Below, piece after piece: positions 49,601-57,510 of a stretch of 64,000 nt of DNA. The notes under the pieces were generated by a model. The model was not told the origin of the DNA. It did no database searches and saw only the letters and a program-made list of their open reading frames with translations. Source of the stretch: G965240365 sp965240365 (GTDB taxonomy: Bacteria; Pseudomonadota; Gammaproteobacteria; Eutrophobiales; Eutrophobiaceae); NCBI GenBank assembly GCA_965240365.1, contig OZ251218.1:2480001-2544000 (forward strand), written 5' to 3'. A program made the translations under genes and the position numbers. Position 1 is the stretch's first letter. Each line of letters begins with the position of its first letter.

Positions 49601-49886
49601 GGCGGTCGTTGACGCCGTGCGGGAAAGCGCGGAAGCGCGGCTCAGGCCGATTATGATGTCCAGCATCACCACGGTGGCGGGCCTCTCGCCGCTGGTCTTT
49701 AACCCAGGCGCGGGCGCCGAACTCTACCGCGGCCTGGGCGCTATTGTTCTGTTTGGCCTGTTCTTCTCGACTTTGGTGACGCTGTTCTTTATGCCCTGCC
49801 TGATGTCGTTGCTGCTGGAACTGACCGGCCGGGGCCGCAGGCAGCGGGCCGCCCCGGCCCGAACGGCCGCCGCCGGGCTGGGCTGA
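46692..49886 (+). CDS. RND family efflux pump, inner-membrane subunit
   Basis: This 1064-residue, 12-helix proton-driven exporter of the AcrB/HAE type has a first helix at residues 10-28, two large periplasmic loops, and a helical block 330-540 repeated at 870-1030. In TM4 the usual DD proton relay reads GMTLDNSIVVLENI: one Asp kept, the second replaced by Asn, as in some divergent RND pumps. The C-terminal block has GTVVNNPILLVERA. The substrate is unknown (drugs, lipids or metals). It is co-transcribed with the adaptor upstream and followed closely by hemW. Confidence 0.94.
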   Translation: MFRFALHKPIIVTVAILIVCIFGILAFFRVPVQMIPDLDPRVISVETRWAGASPQDIEKEILIEQEEYLRRIPGLTRMIATARTGRAEIELEFPHGADINEALIRVNNAVSQVPAYPENVNEPRISASSFSANSFMFFSVKPLPGNPAGLDIRKQRDFLEDNVRMFIERVPGVDSVGLFGGEDRQIRILVDPVRLAQRAIRLTDVRNAIRARNRDVSGGDLDFGKRRYLLRTRGRFDNIEQIENLVIARRGDAFIRLKDVGQVEQAAFEPRSFVYVNGEPVINLSVRRQSGANVIQIKRDMLAVVEELNRGLLRDNGMVMRLISEDVRYVETSVRIVSQSLLVGALLATLVLFLFLRSTSATLVGALGIPVCAVAAFLGLLISGRTMNVISLAGVAFAIGMTLDNSIVVLENIYKHMAGGKTRFRAALAGVREVWSAVLASTLTTVFVFLPVVFVREEAGQLYSDIAIAIAASILMSMVVAITVIPVACSRFLQPNTGPPARLGLYRSGQACGRLIMRLLDWLLHGLLRRVVLIAGVIGLAFLTLAQLTPRAEYLPEGEEKKIFARIFAPPGYNIEQMHAIGRGVNQYYAPHVGRLPTAGRDGPDAMPPLDYIVTFVNTSRAFYIVEVTERRQLERLIRLSEDYAGQFPGVLGFVSRGSIFAGNSGGTRSINLDISGRDLQQLYALGLKAFLRSKEIFAEPRVRPAPSALTLGQPMIEIHPDWERAAELGIDADELGYAIWAYSDGAFVDEYFEGDRKIDMFLYSTAGVVRAPSDLQHLLLYSSEGGIVPLGAVARVEDAVNTETIRRVDSRRTITLSIIPPRAVPLEEGVEIVRRDLIRHLKDAGELQDGLTLNITGASDRLNATREALQVNFIVAVLITYLLLAAIFSHWGYPLLIMTSVPIGISGGIVGLWLVNYFGGKLSLIGLQNISQPFDMITMLGFLVLIGTVVNNPILLVERAMKNIRRRGMAVVDAVRESAEARLRPIMMSSITTVAGLSPLVFNPGAGAELYRGLGAIVLFGLFFSTLVTLFFMPCLMSLLLELTGRGRRQRAAPARTAAAGLG

Positions 49887-49893
49887 GGCCGCC

Positions 49894-51063
49894 TTGCGCG
49901 CAACTGCCGGATTGCCGGCCGGGCTGCCGCTGTCGCTGTATGTGCATCTGCCCTGGTGCGGCAGGAAATGCCCCTATTGTGATTTTAACTCGCACCAGTT
50001 AAAGCCGGACGGGCCGGCCGAGGCGCGCTATGTGGCGGCCCTGATCGCGGACCTTGAGTTTGAACTGCCGCGCGTTCGGGAGCGGGCCATCGCCAGCATC
50101 TTTATCGGCGGCGGCACGCCCAGCCTGTTCTCCGGCCGGGCGCTGACCCGGCTGCTGGACGCGCTGCGCGCCCGCCTGAATCTGGCCCCCGGGATCGAGA
50201 TCACGCTGGAGGCCAATCCCGGCAGCGCCGAGGCCGCGCGCTTCAGCGCCTACCGGCAGGCCGGCGTCAACCGCCTGTCACTGGGCGTGCAGAGTTTTGA
50301 CGCGCGCTGTCTGGCGGCGCTGGGGCGTAGCCACGGCGCGGACGAGGCCCGGCGCGCGGTGGCACTCGCGCGCCGGGCCGGGTTTGAAAATGTGAATATA
50401 GATCTGATGTTTGGCCTGCCGGGCCAGACCGCGGAGCATGCCCTGGCCGACCTGGAAACCGCCGTCGGACTGGGGCCGGCGCATATTTCCCGCTATCAAT
50501 TAACCATCGAGCCGAATACCGTTTTTTACCGCCGGCCGCCGCCGCTGCCCGCGGAGGACTGCCTGTGGGAGATGGAGACCGAGGGCCAACGCTATCTCAG
50601 GGAGCGGGGTTATCGGCACTACGAAATATCGGCCTATGCCCGGGCCGGGCAGGACTGCCGGCATAATCTCAACTACTGGCAATTCGGCGATTATCTGGGC
50701 CTCGGCGCGGGCGCGCACAGCAAGCTGAGCGGGCTTGACGGCGGCGGGGTAGAACGCCGCCGGCGCCACCGGCTGCCGGAACGCTACATGGCGCTGGCCG
50801 GCAGCGCGGCCGCCGTGACCGAAAGCCGCCGCTTGAGTGAAAATGACCTGGTGTTTGAGTTTATGCTGAACGCGATGCGGCTTGGCAAAGGGGTGAGGCG
50901 CGCGTTATTTGCCGAGCGCACCGGCCTGCCCGCTGCGGCGCTCGAACAACCGGCCAGGGCGGCGCTCAGGCGGGGCCTGTTGCGCATGGACCAGGATACC
51001 ATCCGGCCCACCGCCGCCGGCCGCCGCTATCTGAATGAGCTGTTGGAGATTTTTCTGGATTGA
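49894..51063 (+). CDS. hemW: Radical SAM heme chaperone HemW
   Basis: This 389-residue radical-SAM protein has the [4Fe-4S] motif CGRKCPYCDF (Cys-x3-Cys-x2-Cys) with YVHLPW before it, FIGGGTPSLFS, SLGVQSFD and NVNIDLMFGLPGQT. The C-terminal HemN-type region is FEFMLNAMRL. HemW hands heme to acceptor proteins; it is the former HemN-like YggW and sits near rph-rdgB as in E. coli. The start is a TTG seven bases after the pump gene stop with no strong ribosome site; translational coupling is likely. No ATG in frame lies upstream of the conserved region. Confidence 0.95.
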   Translation: MRATAGLPAGLPLSLYVHLPWCGRKCPYCDFNSHQLKPDGPAEARYVAALIADLEFELPRVRERAIASIFIGGGTPSLFSGRALTRLLDALRARLNLAPGIEITLEANPGSAEAARFSAYRQAGVNRLSLGVQSFDARCLAALGRSHGADEARRAVALARRAGFENVNIDLMFGLPGQTAEHALADLETAVGLGPAHISRYQLTIEPNTVFYRRPPPLPAEDCLWEMETEGQRYLRERGYRHYEISAYARAGQDCRHNLNYWQFGDYLGLGAGAHSKLSGLDGGGVERRRRHRLPERYMALAGSAAAVTESRRLSENDLVFEFMLNAMRLGKGVRRALFAERTGLPAAALEQPARAALRRGLLRMDQDTIRPTAAGRRYLNELLEIFLD

Positions 51064-51147
51064 TCCGCAGATTGCGCAGATTACGCGGATGAAAATACTG
51101 AAAGAACTTGTTTTTAAATCTGTGTAATCTGCGTAATCTGCGGATAT
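51063..51147. repeat. Inverted repeat of the CCGCAGATTACGCAGATT family
   Basis: The left arm 51063-51090 pairs with the right arm about 51119-51147, directly after the hemW stop. It may act as a terminator. Confidence 0.75.
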
Positions 51148-51237
51148 GTCCGAATTATGGCTTTTTGCGCGTTTTTCGGCGCTTTCTGCTATATTTATTG
51201 TTTTATTATATGATATTGGCTTGCAGCCCTATCAAAC

Positions 51238-53577
51238 ATGCTGACAGAAACCATACAAGAGAATATTACCTCGCTCAGCCTGCCTGAGCTGGAGGCCCTG
51301 TTCGACGAATATCAGGCCCAAAACGGCGACGAGTGCAACGAGCGGGGCTTCGCGGCCTATCTTTTTAAGCAAAAACACATCACCGCGGCCGAGTACAAGA
51401 ATATCCAGACCCGCGAGCGGGTGGAACTGACCTATATTGAGGATATTACCGACATCAGCGCCCGCAAAAGGCCGGCGCCGGACGCCGATGAGGTCAAGAT
51501 CACCGGCACCTACATCGATCACGAAGATTACATCGTGCTGGACTCCATCGACCGCGGCGCAATGGGCGAGATCCTGGTCGCGCGCGACAATAAACTCAAC
51601 CGCACCGTGGCCTACAAAAAGATCCACCCGCATGTGGCCGACATCCCGAGTTATCTCGGGCGCTTTTATCTGGAGGCGCAGGTCACGGCGCAGTTGCAGC
51701 ACCCGAACATCGTGCCGGTCTATGCCCTGATGAACAGCGGCAATTCCGTGGGTTATGCGATGAAGCTGATCGACGGCGTGACCCTCAAGGATCATATCCA
51801 TGAAACCCGCGAACAATATGCCAGATACGGCAAGCCGGACGAACAGCACAGCCTCAACATGCGCCTCGATCACTTCCTCAAGGTCTGTGACGCGCTGCAT
51901 TACGCCCATCGCAAGGGCGTGATTCACCGTGATCTGAAACCCGTCAACATCATGATCGGGTCTTATAACGAGGTCTATGTGATGGACTGGGGCATCGCCA
52001 AGACCATGGACGTGGACAAGGGCACCTTCGGCGACAAGACCGTCGCGGTCGGGCATGACGAGGTCGATGAGCGGGACAAGACCAAGATCGGCCAGGTCAT
52101 GGGCACGCCGGCCTATATGTCGCCGGAACAGGCCGATGGCGAACTGGATATTCTGGATCATCGCAGTGATCTTTATACCCTGGGCCTGGTCCTGTTTGAG
52201 CTGGTCACGCTGCAACGCGCGATCAACGGCAAGGACAGCGATGAAGTCATGATGAAGGCCAAACGCGGCCAGATTGACCCGCAGCCGCCCTGTGACGGGG
52301 GCAGCGACAAGACCGAACAATTACTGGAGATCGCCAAAAAGGCGACCCAGTTTTATCCGCGCGACCGCTATGCCACCGTGGAAGAATTTGCCGATGATAT
52401 CCGCCGTTCGATCCGCGGCGAGGCGATCAAGGCCCGGCCGGAATCAGTCAAACAGAAAATCATACGCATGATTACCCACCATCAAAAGGCGGCCATGAAC
52501 GTGATCGTGGGCTACTCGCTAGTGGCTTCGCTGGCGCTGGTGGTGGGCGTGCTGGTTATGTTCCAGATACAGAATCTGAAGGCCAGACAGATTCAGGATC
52601 AGGCCATGAACTTTTTTATCAGCGCGGCCAGCGACAAGGCGCAACTGATCGATTCCAAATTCCAGCGCTATGAGGTGATACTCATGGGCCTCTCCAACGG
52701 GGCGGCCATCCTCCTGAACCACGGCACCGAGGACAAGGGCCGGTATTATACGCATGAAACCATCGCTGATCCGGACCTGGGGCCCCGCGACTACCGCTTT
52801 TCCGAGGCCTATGGCTTTCCGGTCAGCATGGATTATCACAGCTACAAGCTGGCGCCGGGCATCAAAGAACCGGCCGTCAGGCCCATATTGCGGCGGCTGA
52901 ATCCGTTGCGCCGCTCATTCAAGGAATTGATGCTGAAGAGCCAGGATTCCGACATCGCGCCCGATGATGCCCTGGTGCAGGAGTTGATCATGCACCAGGG
53001 CTTGCCCCTGGTCTGGATGTTTGTCGGGCTGGAACAGGGCGTGATGGCCAACTATCCGGGCCGCACCGGTTATCCGGAGGCCTATGACCCGCGGCAGCGG
53101 CCTTGGTACCGCGGCTCCCTCGGCAACAAAGACGTGCGCTGGCTGCAACCCTATATTGATGTCGGCGGGCGTGGCGAGGTCCTGCCCGCCACCAGCCCCC
53201 TGTTCAATAACAAGGGCGAACTGATCGGCGTTGCCGGGGTGGAACTGACGCTGGATTATATCCGCGAAAACATGCTGCCCATGAATGATGTCGCGGGCCT
53301 TGAGGATATTTATCTGCTCAATGAAAAGGGCGAGATCGTGGTGGCCTCAGCGGACGAATCGCGCGCCTACGGGGTCGGCACACTGGTCAATATCAGTGAA
53401 GAACTGGAGCTTTTCCCGAATGAATATGTGGTCAACAAAATCCTCAACGGCGAATCCGGCCATTACGCTTATGAGGCCGATGAGCGCGAAAAGGTCGTGG
53501 CCTACAAGCGCATGAATTTCTCCGGCTGGTATTATGCCGCGGTCTCCGATGTGGAAGAAATGATGGCGGCGCCCTGA
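51238..53577 (+). CDS. Receptor-type Ser/Thr protein kinase with extracytoplasmic Cache-like sensor
   Basis: This 779-residue protein has an N-terminal helical segment (1-95) and a Hanks-type kinase domain (about 98-400). Kinase marks are Gly loop DRGAMGE, Lys in VAYKK near 126, catalytic HRDLKPVN near 231, metal-binding DWG near 249 in place of DFG, and GTPAYMSPEQ. One transmembrane helix (about 422-443, SLVASLALVVGVLVMF) precedes an outside domain (450-775) resembling a dCache sensor (YDPRQRPWYRGSL, GVAGVELTLDYI). It probably phosphorylates cytoplasmic targets in response to a small periplasmic ligand. The GIY-YIG gene downstream starts on its stop codon. The target and ligand are unknown. 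Confidence 0.9.
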   Translation: MLTETIQENITSLSLPELEALFDEYQAQNGDECNERGFAAYLFKQKHITAAEYKNIQTRERVELTYIEDITDISARKRPAPDADEVKITGTYIDHEDYIVLDSIDRGAMGEILVARDNKLNRTVAYKKIHPHVADIPSYLGRFYLEAQVTAQLQHPNIVPVYALMNSGNSVGYAMKLIDGVTLKDHIHETREQYARYGKPDEQHSLNMRLDHFLKVCDALHYAHRKGVIHRDLKPVNIMIGSYNEVYVMDWGIAKTMDVDKGTFGDKTVAVGHDEVDERDKTKIGQVMGTPAYMSPEQADGELDILDHRSDLYTLGLVLFELVTLQRAINGKDSDEVMMKAKRGQIDPQPPCDGGSDKTEQLLEIAKKATQFYPRDRYATVEEFADDIRRSIRGEAIKARPESVKQKIIRMITHHQKAAMNVIVGYSLVASLALVVGVLVMFQIQNLKARQIQDQAMNFFISAASDKAQLIDSKFQRYEVILMGLSNGAAILLNHGTEDKGRYYTHETIADPDLGPRDYRFSEAYGFPVSMDYHSYKLAPGIKEPAVRPILRRLNPLRRSFKELMLKSQDSDIAPDDALVQELIMHQGLPLVWMFVGLEQGVMANYPGRTGYPEAYDPRQRPWYRGSLGNKDVRWLQPYIDVGGRGEVLPATSPLFNNKGELIGVAGVELTLDYIRENMLPMNDVAGLEDIYLLNEKGEIVVASADESRAYGVGTLVNISEELELFPNEYVVNKILNGESGHYAYEADEREKVVAYKRMNFSGWYYAAVSDVEEMMAAP

Positions 53578-53867
53578 TGGCGACCAACCCGGCGCCGCCT
53601 CCAAAGGTAAAATGCTGGCTGGTTTATATCCTGCGCTGCGCCGATCACAGCCTCTACAGCGGGATCACGCTTGATATGGCGCGCCGGCTGCGCGAACACA
53701 ACCAGGAATCCAAGCGGGCGGCCGCCTACACCTGGCCGCGGCGCCCGGTCCGGCTGGTCTATAAAGAGCGGCGCCCGGACCGCGCGGCCGCCAGCCGGCG
53801 CGAGGCGGAGATCAAGAAAATGACAAAAGCGGAAAAGGAACGCTTAATCGGGGCCGGTTATGAATGA
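53577..53867 (+). CDS. GIY-YIG nuclease-superfamily protein (YhbQ/UPF0213 type)
   Basis: This 96-residue single-domain GIY-YIG protein has VYILRCADHSLYSGIT (the GIY and YIG strands), the Arg region RRLREHN, and a conserved Glu in REAEIKKMTKAEK. Small stand-alone members are common and mostly uncharacterised; DNA repair or nuclease roles are suggested. Its ATG shares one base with the kinase stop (TGATG). Confidence 0.9.
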   Translation: MATNPAPPPKVKCWLVYILRCADHSLYSGITLDMARRLREHNQESKRAAAYTWPRRPVRLVYKERRPDRAAASRREAEIKKMTKAEKERLIGAGYE

Positions 53868-54052
53868 AAATAACCCCCCATTTTTTATCCGGCAAGGATA
53901 TCGCCCCGCGCGCGCTTGATCGCCGCGCTTGACTTCCCCGGGGCCGAAGACGCCAAAAGGCACGTTGAGTTTCCTGGCGATTTGGTCTGGTTTTACAGAC
54001 TCGGCCTGGCGCTTTTCATGGCCGGCGGTTACTTTGAACTGCTTGACTGGCT

Positions 54053-54080
54053 TGCCTGCCTGCCTGCCTGCCTGCCTGCC
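54053..54080. repeat. Tetranucleotide repeat (TGCC, 7 units)
   Basis: Seven TGCC units are followed by GCAGGCAGGCA, so the sequence can also fold as a hairpin. It looks like an expanded version of the CCTGCCTGC/GCAGGCAGG palindrome seen elsewhere. It lies in the 382-base gap 53868-54249, which otherwise contains only the shared leader of the next gene. It is not in a convincing gene. Confidence 0.7.
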
Positions 54081-54090
54081 GCAGGCAGGC

Positions 54091-54249
54091 AACGGAAATT
54101 TCTCTTGCATCCAGAGACATACCCGGTCACTATAAGCGTAATTATTTCGAAAAAAACAGACCTGTCTTATTTTCAAACAGCCAGACTCACACCAGGTTTA
54201 TAATGATTTACTTAACACTTAATTAGGAATAGAACAGGAGGCACACGCC
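54091..54249 (+). promoter_or_regulatory. Shared leader/promoter, copy A
   Basis: This region is conserved with 59424-59579 and, more distantly, 60290-60442. It has a perfect TATAAT (54199-54204), but no good -35 at the right spacing. A conserved block (CAGACCTGTCTTATTTTCAA, about 54158-54177) could be an activator site. The downstream gene has AGGAGG eight bases before its ATG. Confidence 0.6.
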
Positions 54250-54549
54250 ATGCGCACAGAAACTTATTTTCATAAGCACGCACCAGAGCATGTGGTACAA
54301 AATGTCAGAGCTTTGTTAAAGGCTTATCTATTATCCAGCGCCGTTCATGAAAGAGGCTCTACCAACTGGCGTTATGATGAACACCAGTTCAATAACATCA
54401 TCAGGAGGCTGAAACATTCGCATCACCACACGTATGACAAAAGAGGCTTGTTGCACAAGTTTATTGATTATGATGGCACCTATAAAATAATTGTTGATGT
54501 GCCAACCAAAGATCGCAATGTCTATGTGTCGCTGTCGGCCGTGGATTGA
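54250..54549 (+). CDS. Uncharacterised small protein, paralogue A
   Basis: I do not recognise this 99-residue soluble protein (MRTETYFHKHAPEHVVQNV...). It is rich in His, Tyr and charged residues, with no signal peptide or membrane helix. Possible structure is helix-rich at residues 15-55 and beta strands at the end (YKIIVDVPTKDRNVYVSLS). It has an excellent ribosome site. It is almost identical to the protein at 59580, and both genes share about 150 bases of leader and about 200 bases downstream. The two copies flank a GntP permease and a two-component system. Codon use looks less GC-rich than its neighbours, suggesting acquisition. Confidence 0.7.
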   Translation: MRTETYFHKHAPEHVVQNVRALLKAYLLSSAVHERGSTNWRYDEHQFNNIIRRLKHSHHHTYDKRGLLHKFIDYDGTYKIIVDVPTKDRNVYVSLSAVD

Positions 54550-54877
54550 AAAAGGGTAATTTTCAAAGAAATATCCCATCGGTCAATTCTTCGTACAACG
54601 GCTTGTCATCCCGCCCGGCGGCGCGCCGGGCATGGCATACTGCAACACATACTCGCTTAGACCCTGCTACGCATTGCCATGCGCCTCTTCCACCAGCTTT
54701 GGGGTCTCGCCTCATAACAGTCTGCACAAAAGCCCGCGAAGCCGCCCGCAGTGGGAATTTTATCCGGCAATCTGAAAATATCAAAGAGAATAACCGCGAT
54801 ACCCCTGTCTGGCAAGCAGATAGCCGCCGCCCCAGGCGCGATTCCTGTCGTTCGCCGCGGTCGGCGGGAATGGTGAG

Positions 54878-56263
54878 CTACAGCAGGATAAACGAAAGAA
54901 TCAGCACCACCAGGATGGTGACGATTCCCTGCGCCAGGGTGGCCGCCGTCTGGGATTTATAGGCCGTCTTCACATCCATGCCCGTAAACTCGGCTACCAC
55001 CCAGAAGTAGGAGTCGTTGGCGTGGGATACGGTCATGGCCCCGGCGCCGATGCTCATCACTGTCAGCACGGCGCCGATAGTGGAGTCGAGACCCAGAGAG
55101 GCGAGGAGAGGGGCCATCAGGGCGGATGTGGTTACCAGAGCCGTGGTGGATGAACCCTGGGCGGTTTTCAGGGCCGCGGCAATGAAGAAGGGAACCAGGA
55201 TGCCCAGGTTCCAGCCGCTCATGGATTGACCGAGGTATTCCGCCACGGGAGTCGCCTTGATAATGGCGCCGAAGGCCCCGCCGGCGCCGGTGATCAGGAT
55301 GATCGGGCCGGCAATCCTGACGCCTTCACCGATCCACTTCATCAGCACTGCTTCATCCAGCCTGGGCGCCAGACCGAGGGCGAAGACAAAACCGACCAGC
55401 AAGGCCATGACCGGTTTTCCGAAGAACTGGAAGAAACCGGCTATGAAACCGGCGCCCATCAGCTCTCCGGGAAATGAGGCGATGGTCCCCATGGCAATCA
55501 GCGCAATGGGGATCAGGATGGGCGCGAAGGCCATAAAGGTGGAAGGCAGTTTGCCGTATTGATCGGCAATGGCTTTTTCTTCCAGGTCCAGACCTTTAGC
55601 GAAGGCCGCTTTATTTTCCAGATCTTCCGGAAGCTTGATTTTTCCACCGATGTATTTCGCCCAGAAGAAGCCCGCCAGCATGGTGAAGACAGAGATCACC
55701 GCGCCGAACATGATGACCAGCCCCAGACTGTTTTCCAAACCCAGATTACCGGCGGCGGCAATGGGGCCGGGGGTGGGAGGAACGAGGGTGTGAGAGGCAT
55801 ACAGACCCGTCGCCAGGGCCACGCTCATCATGGCGGCCGAGACTTTTGCTTTATGGGCGACCGATTTTCTCAGGGCCGACAGGATGACGTAACCGGAGTC
55901 GCAGAAAACGGGAATGGAGACGAACCAGCCGATGATGCTCATGGCCAGACCGGGCCGTTTGGGACCCACCGCTTTCAGGATGGCATCGGCCATTTTGATG
56001 GCGGCGCCGGATTTTTCCAGAAACACACCGATGATGGTTCCCAAAACGATGACGATGCCGATATAGGCCAGAATTCCGCCGAAGCCCGAACGCAGGGTGG
56101 ATTCCACCGCCATGACATCAAACTGGCCGAGCGCGGAGGCGCCCAGCCCGACAAACAAGGCTGCAAATATCAAGGCGATAAAGGGATGCAGCTTAAATAC
56201 AGAAGTCGCTACTACGATCAATATGATGGATATGATCAGCAGCAGAATCATCACGATACCCAC
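54878..56263 (-). CDS. GntP-family gluconate:H+ symporter-like permease
   Basis: This 461-residue permease has about 12-14 hydrophobic helices and GntP-family marks (PVFCDSGYVIL, SHTLVPPTPGP near residue 160, ALKTAQGSSTTALVTTSA, VSHANDSYFWVV). The family imports gluconate and related sugar acids (or D-serine, glycerate). The start is GTG at 56263, supported by AGGAGG eight bases upstream. No gluconate kinase or dehydrogenase gene is adjacent, so it is an orphan transporter. It is placed between the two copies of the duplicated small gene and reads antisense to them. Confidence 0.93.
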   Translation of the reverse strand: MGIVMILLLIISIILIVVATSVFKLHPFIALIFAALFVGLGASALGQFDVMAVESTLRSGFGGILAYIGIVIVLGTIIGVFLEKSGAAIKMADAILKAVGPKRPGLAMSIIGWFVSIPVFCDSGYVILSALRKSVAHKAKVSAAMMSVALATGLYASHTLVPPTPGPIAAAGNLGLENSLGLVIMFGAVISVFTMLAGFFWAKYIGGKIKLPEDLENKAAFAKGLDLEEKAIADQYGKLPSTFMAFAPILIPIALIAMGTIASFPGELMGAGFIAGFFQFFGKPVMALLVGFVFALGLAPRLDEAVLMKWIGEGVRIAGPIILITGAGGAFGAIIKATPVAEYLGQSMSGWNLGILVPFFIAAALKTAQGSSTTALVTTSALMAPLLASLGLDSTIGAVLTVMSIGAGAMTVSHANDSYFWVVAEFTGMDVKTAYKSQTAATLAQGIVTILVVLILSFILL

Positions 56264-56399
56264 AGGATAATCCTCCTAATGAAACTGGTTTACATAGTAC
56301 AGGTTTTCCGATTCTTTGTATTTTTGATGTTTGGTTTTTTTAAAGGTGGGCTCTTTTGAATTCCGAGTGGGTTAAGCCGCATGTGGATTGAGTGTGCAG

Positions 56400-56830
56400 A
56401 AAATGGCATGAACCTGCCTGCGGCAGGCAGGCCGGAATGACGTAAAGCCGGAACAACACCCCGTCGTCATTTATGGACAGGATGTCCTGTATACGGCGAC
56501 CTGCCTGCAGTAGGCAGGGAGGGCACGCCTACAGGGATGTAGGTGGTAGAGCAGTGTCTGGAACAGACTGTCGAGGATGCCCCCGTAGCCGCCCAGCGAA
56601 AGCTGGAATCCAGTGGTTGATACAACACGTTCCCGCATCAGCGGGAATGGCCATCTGAATACATCATTTCAACCGACTCGCTGAGTTATCTGCCACCCGC
56701 TAACTGCCTGCAGCAGGCAGGCGTGGATTCCAGCTTTCGCTGGAATGACAACGGGGCAGGAAATGAAGGCTCTTTTGCCATTTTAAACTGTTCCTCCATT
56801 TCAGACCTGCCTGCCACAGGCAGGCGCAAG
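56400..56830. repeat. Palindromic repeat cluster
   Basis: The 611-base gap between the permease and the regulator holds at least five units: CCTGCCTGCGGCAGGCAGG (56413-56431), TTTATGGACAGGATGTCCTG (about 56469) matching the cluster at 24849, GATGCCCCCGTAGCCGCCC (56576 on), and two more ATTCCAGC/GCTGGAAT units. The stretch 56515-56575 (ACAGGGATGTAGGTGG...) looks unrelated to the others. No gene is seen. Confidence 0.7.
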
Positions 56831-56874
56831 CAGGAATACCAAACGGGGTGTGCCCACCTAACCACGATCCGGCC

Positions 56875-57510
56875 TCATACATCATACCGCTGCACCAGCC
56901 GGATTAGCGCGGCCAGCGAGGACACCTCCAGCTTTCTGAAGATATTGCCGCGATAGACATAACCGGTCTTGGGGCTGATATTCAGCCGCGCGGCGATGTC
57001 ATTCATCGAAGCGCCGCGCGCCAGATGCCGGCATACTTCAAACTCGCGTTTGCTCAATCTCTCCAGCGGGTCTTGCTTGTGGTTGAGCCGGGCCAGCGCC
57101 AGCCGGCGGGATACGTCAGCGCCCAGATAGGGCGCCCTGCCACGGCACACGGCCTTGATAGCCTGATTGAGCTCCGCCGGGGCGCAGCGTTTGGACAAAA
57201 AGGCATCCGCCCCCGCGGCCAGACTCCTTGAAATGAAGGGTTCGTCTTCATTCACGCTCAGGATCACCACCTTGATAGCCGGGCGCAAGGATTTCAACCG
57301 GGCCGTCAGTTCCAGCCCGTCCATCGCTTCCATATTGATATCGACCACGGCCACATCAGCCTCATGCCGGCGGGCGTAGCTGATAGCCGCCGGCCCGTTG
57401 TCCGCTTGCAGAACGACCCTGTTTTGCGCCTCCTCGGTGAGTAGCCGCGCAAAACCCTCCCTGACGATGGAATGGTCGTCAACCAGTAGTATCTTGCGTT
57501 GTTTCATCAC
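56875..57510 (-). CDS. NarL/FixJ-type response regulator
   Basis: This 211-residue regulator has an N-terminal receiver domain (DD at 11-12, phospho-acceptor Asp57 in VVDINM, Lys in FLSKR) and a C-terminal LuxR helix-turn-helix (about 150-205; LSKREFEVCRHLARGASM, IAARLNISPKT). It overlaps the histidine kinase gene upstream by 32 bases, so the two form a two-component pair. The conserved receiver Thr/Ser is Ser in VVILSVNEDE. Confidence 0.94.
   Translation of the reverse strand: MMKQRKILLVDDHSIVREGFARLLTEEAQNRVVLQADNGPAAISYARRHEADVAVVDINMEAMDGLELTARLKSLRPAIKVVILSVNEDEPFISRSLAAGADAFLSKRCAPAELNQAIKAVCRGRAPYLGADVSRRLALARLNHKQDPLERLSKREFEVCRHLARGASMNDIAARLNISPKTGYVYRGNIFRKLEVSSLAALIRLVQRYDV

Larger units (their letters stand above)
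54091..54750. repeat. Duplicated segment, copy A
   Basis: Leader, small gene and downstream flank (ending near CAAAAGCCCGCGAAGCC at 54729) are duplicated at 59424-60100. Outside the gene the flank 54550-54877 shows no gene; it includes the degenerate downstream part of the duplication. Confidence 0.85.

Noticed and set aside
54053..54080. Tetranucleotide phase-variation switch of a gene
   Set aside because: No convincing coding frame spans it; overlapping open frames lack domains and ribosome sites.
53844..54203. Open frames of 95 to 110 codons on both strands before the 54250 gene
   Set aside because: They run through the TGCC repeat and the shared leader, which is not conserved as protein between copies.
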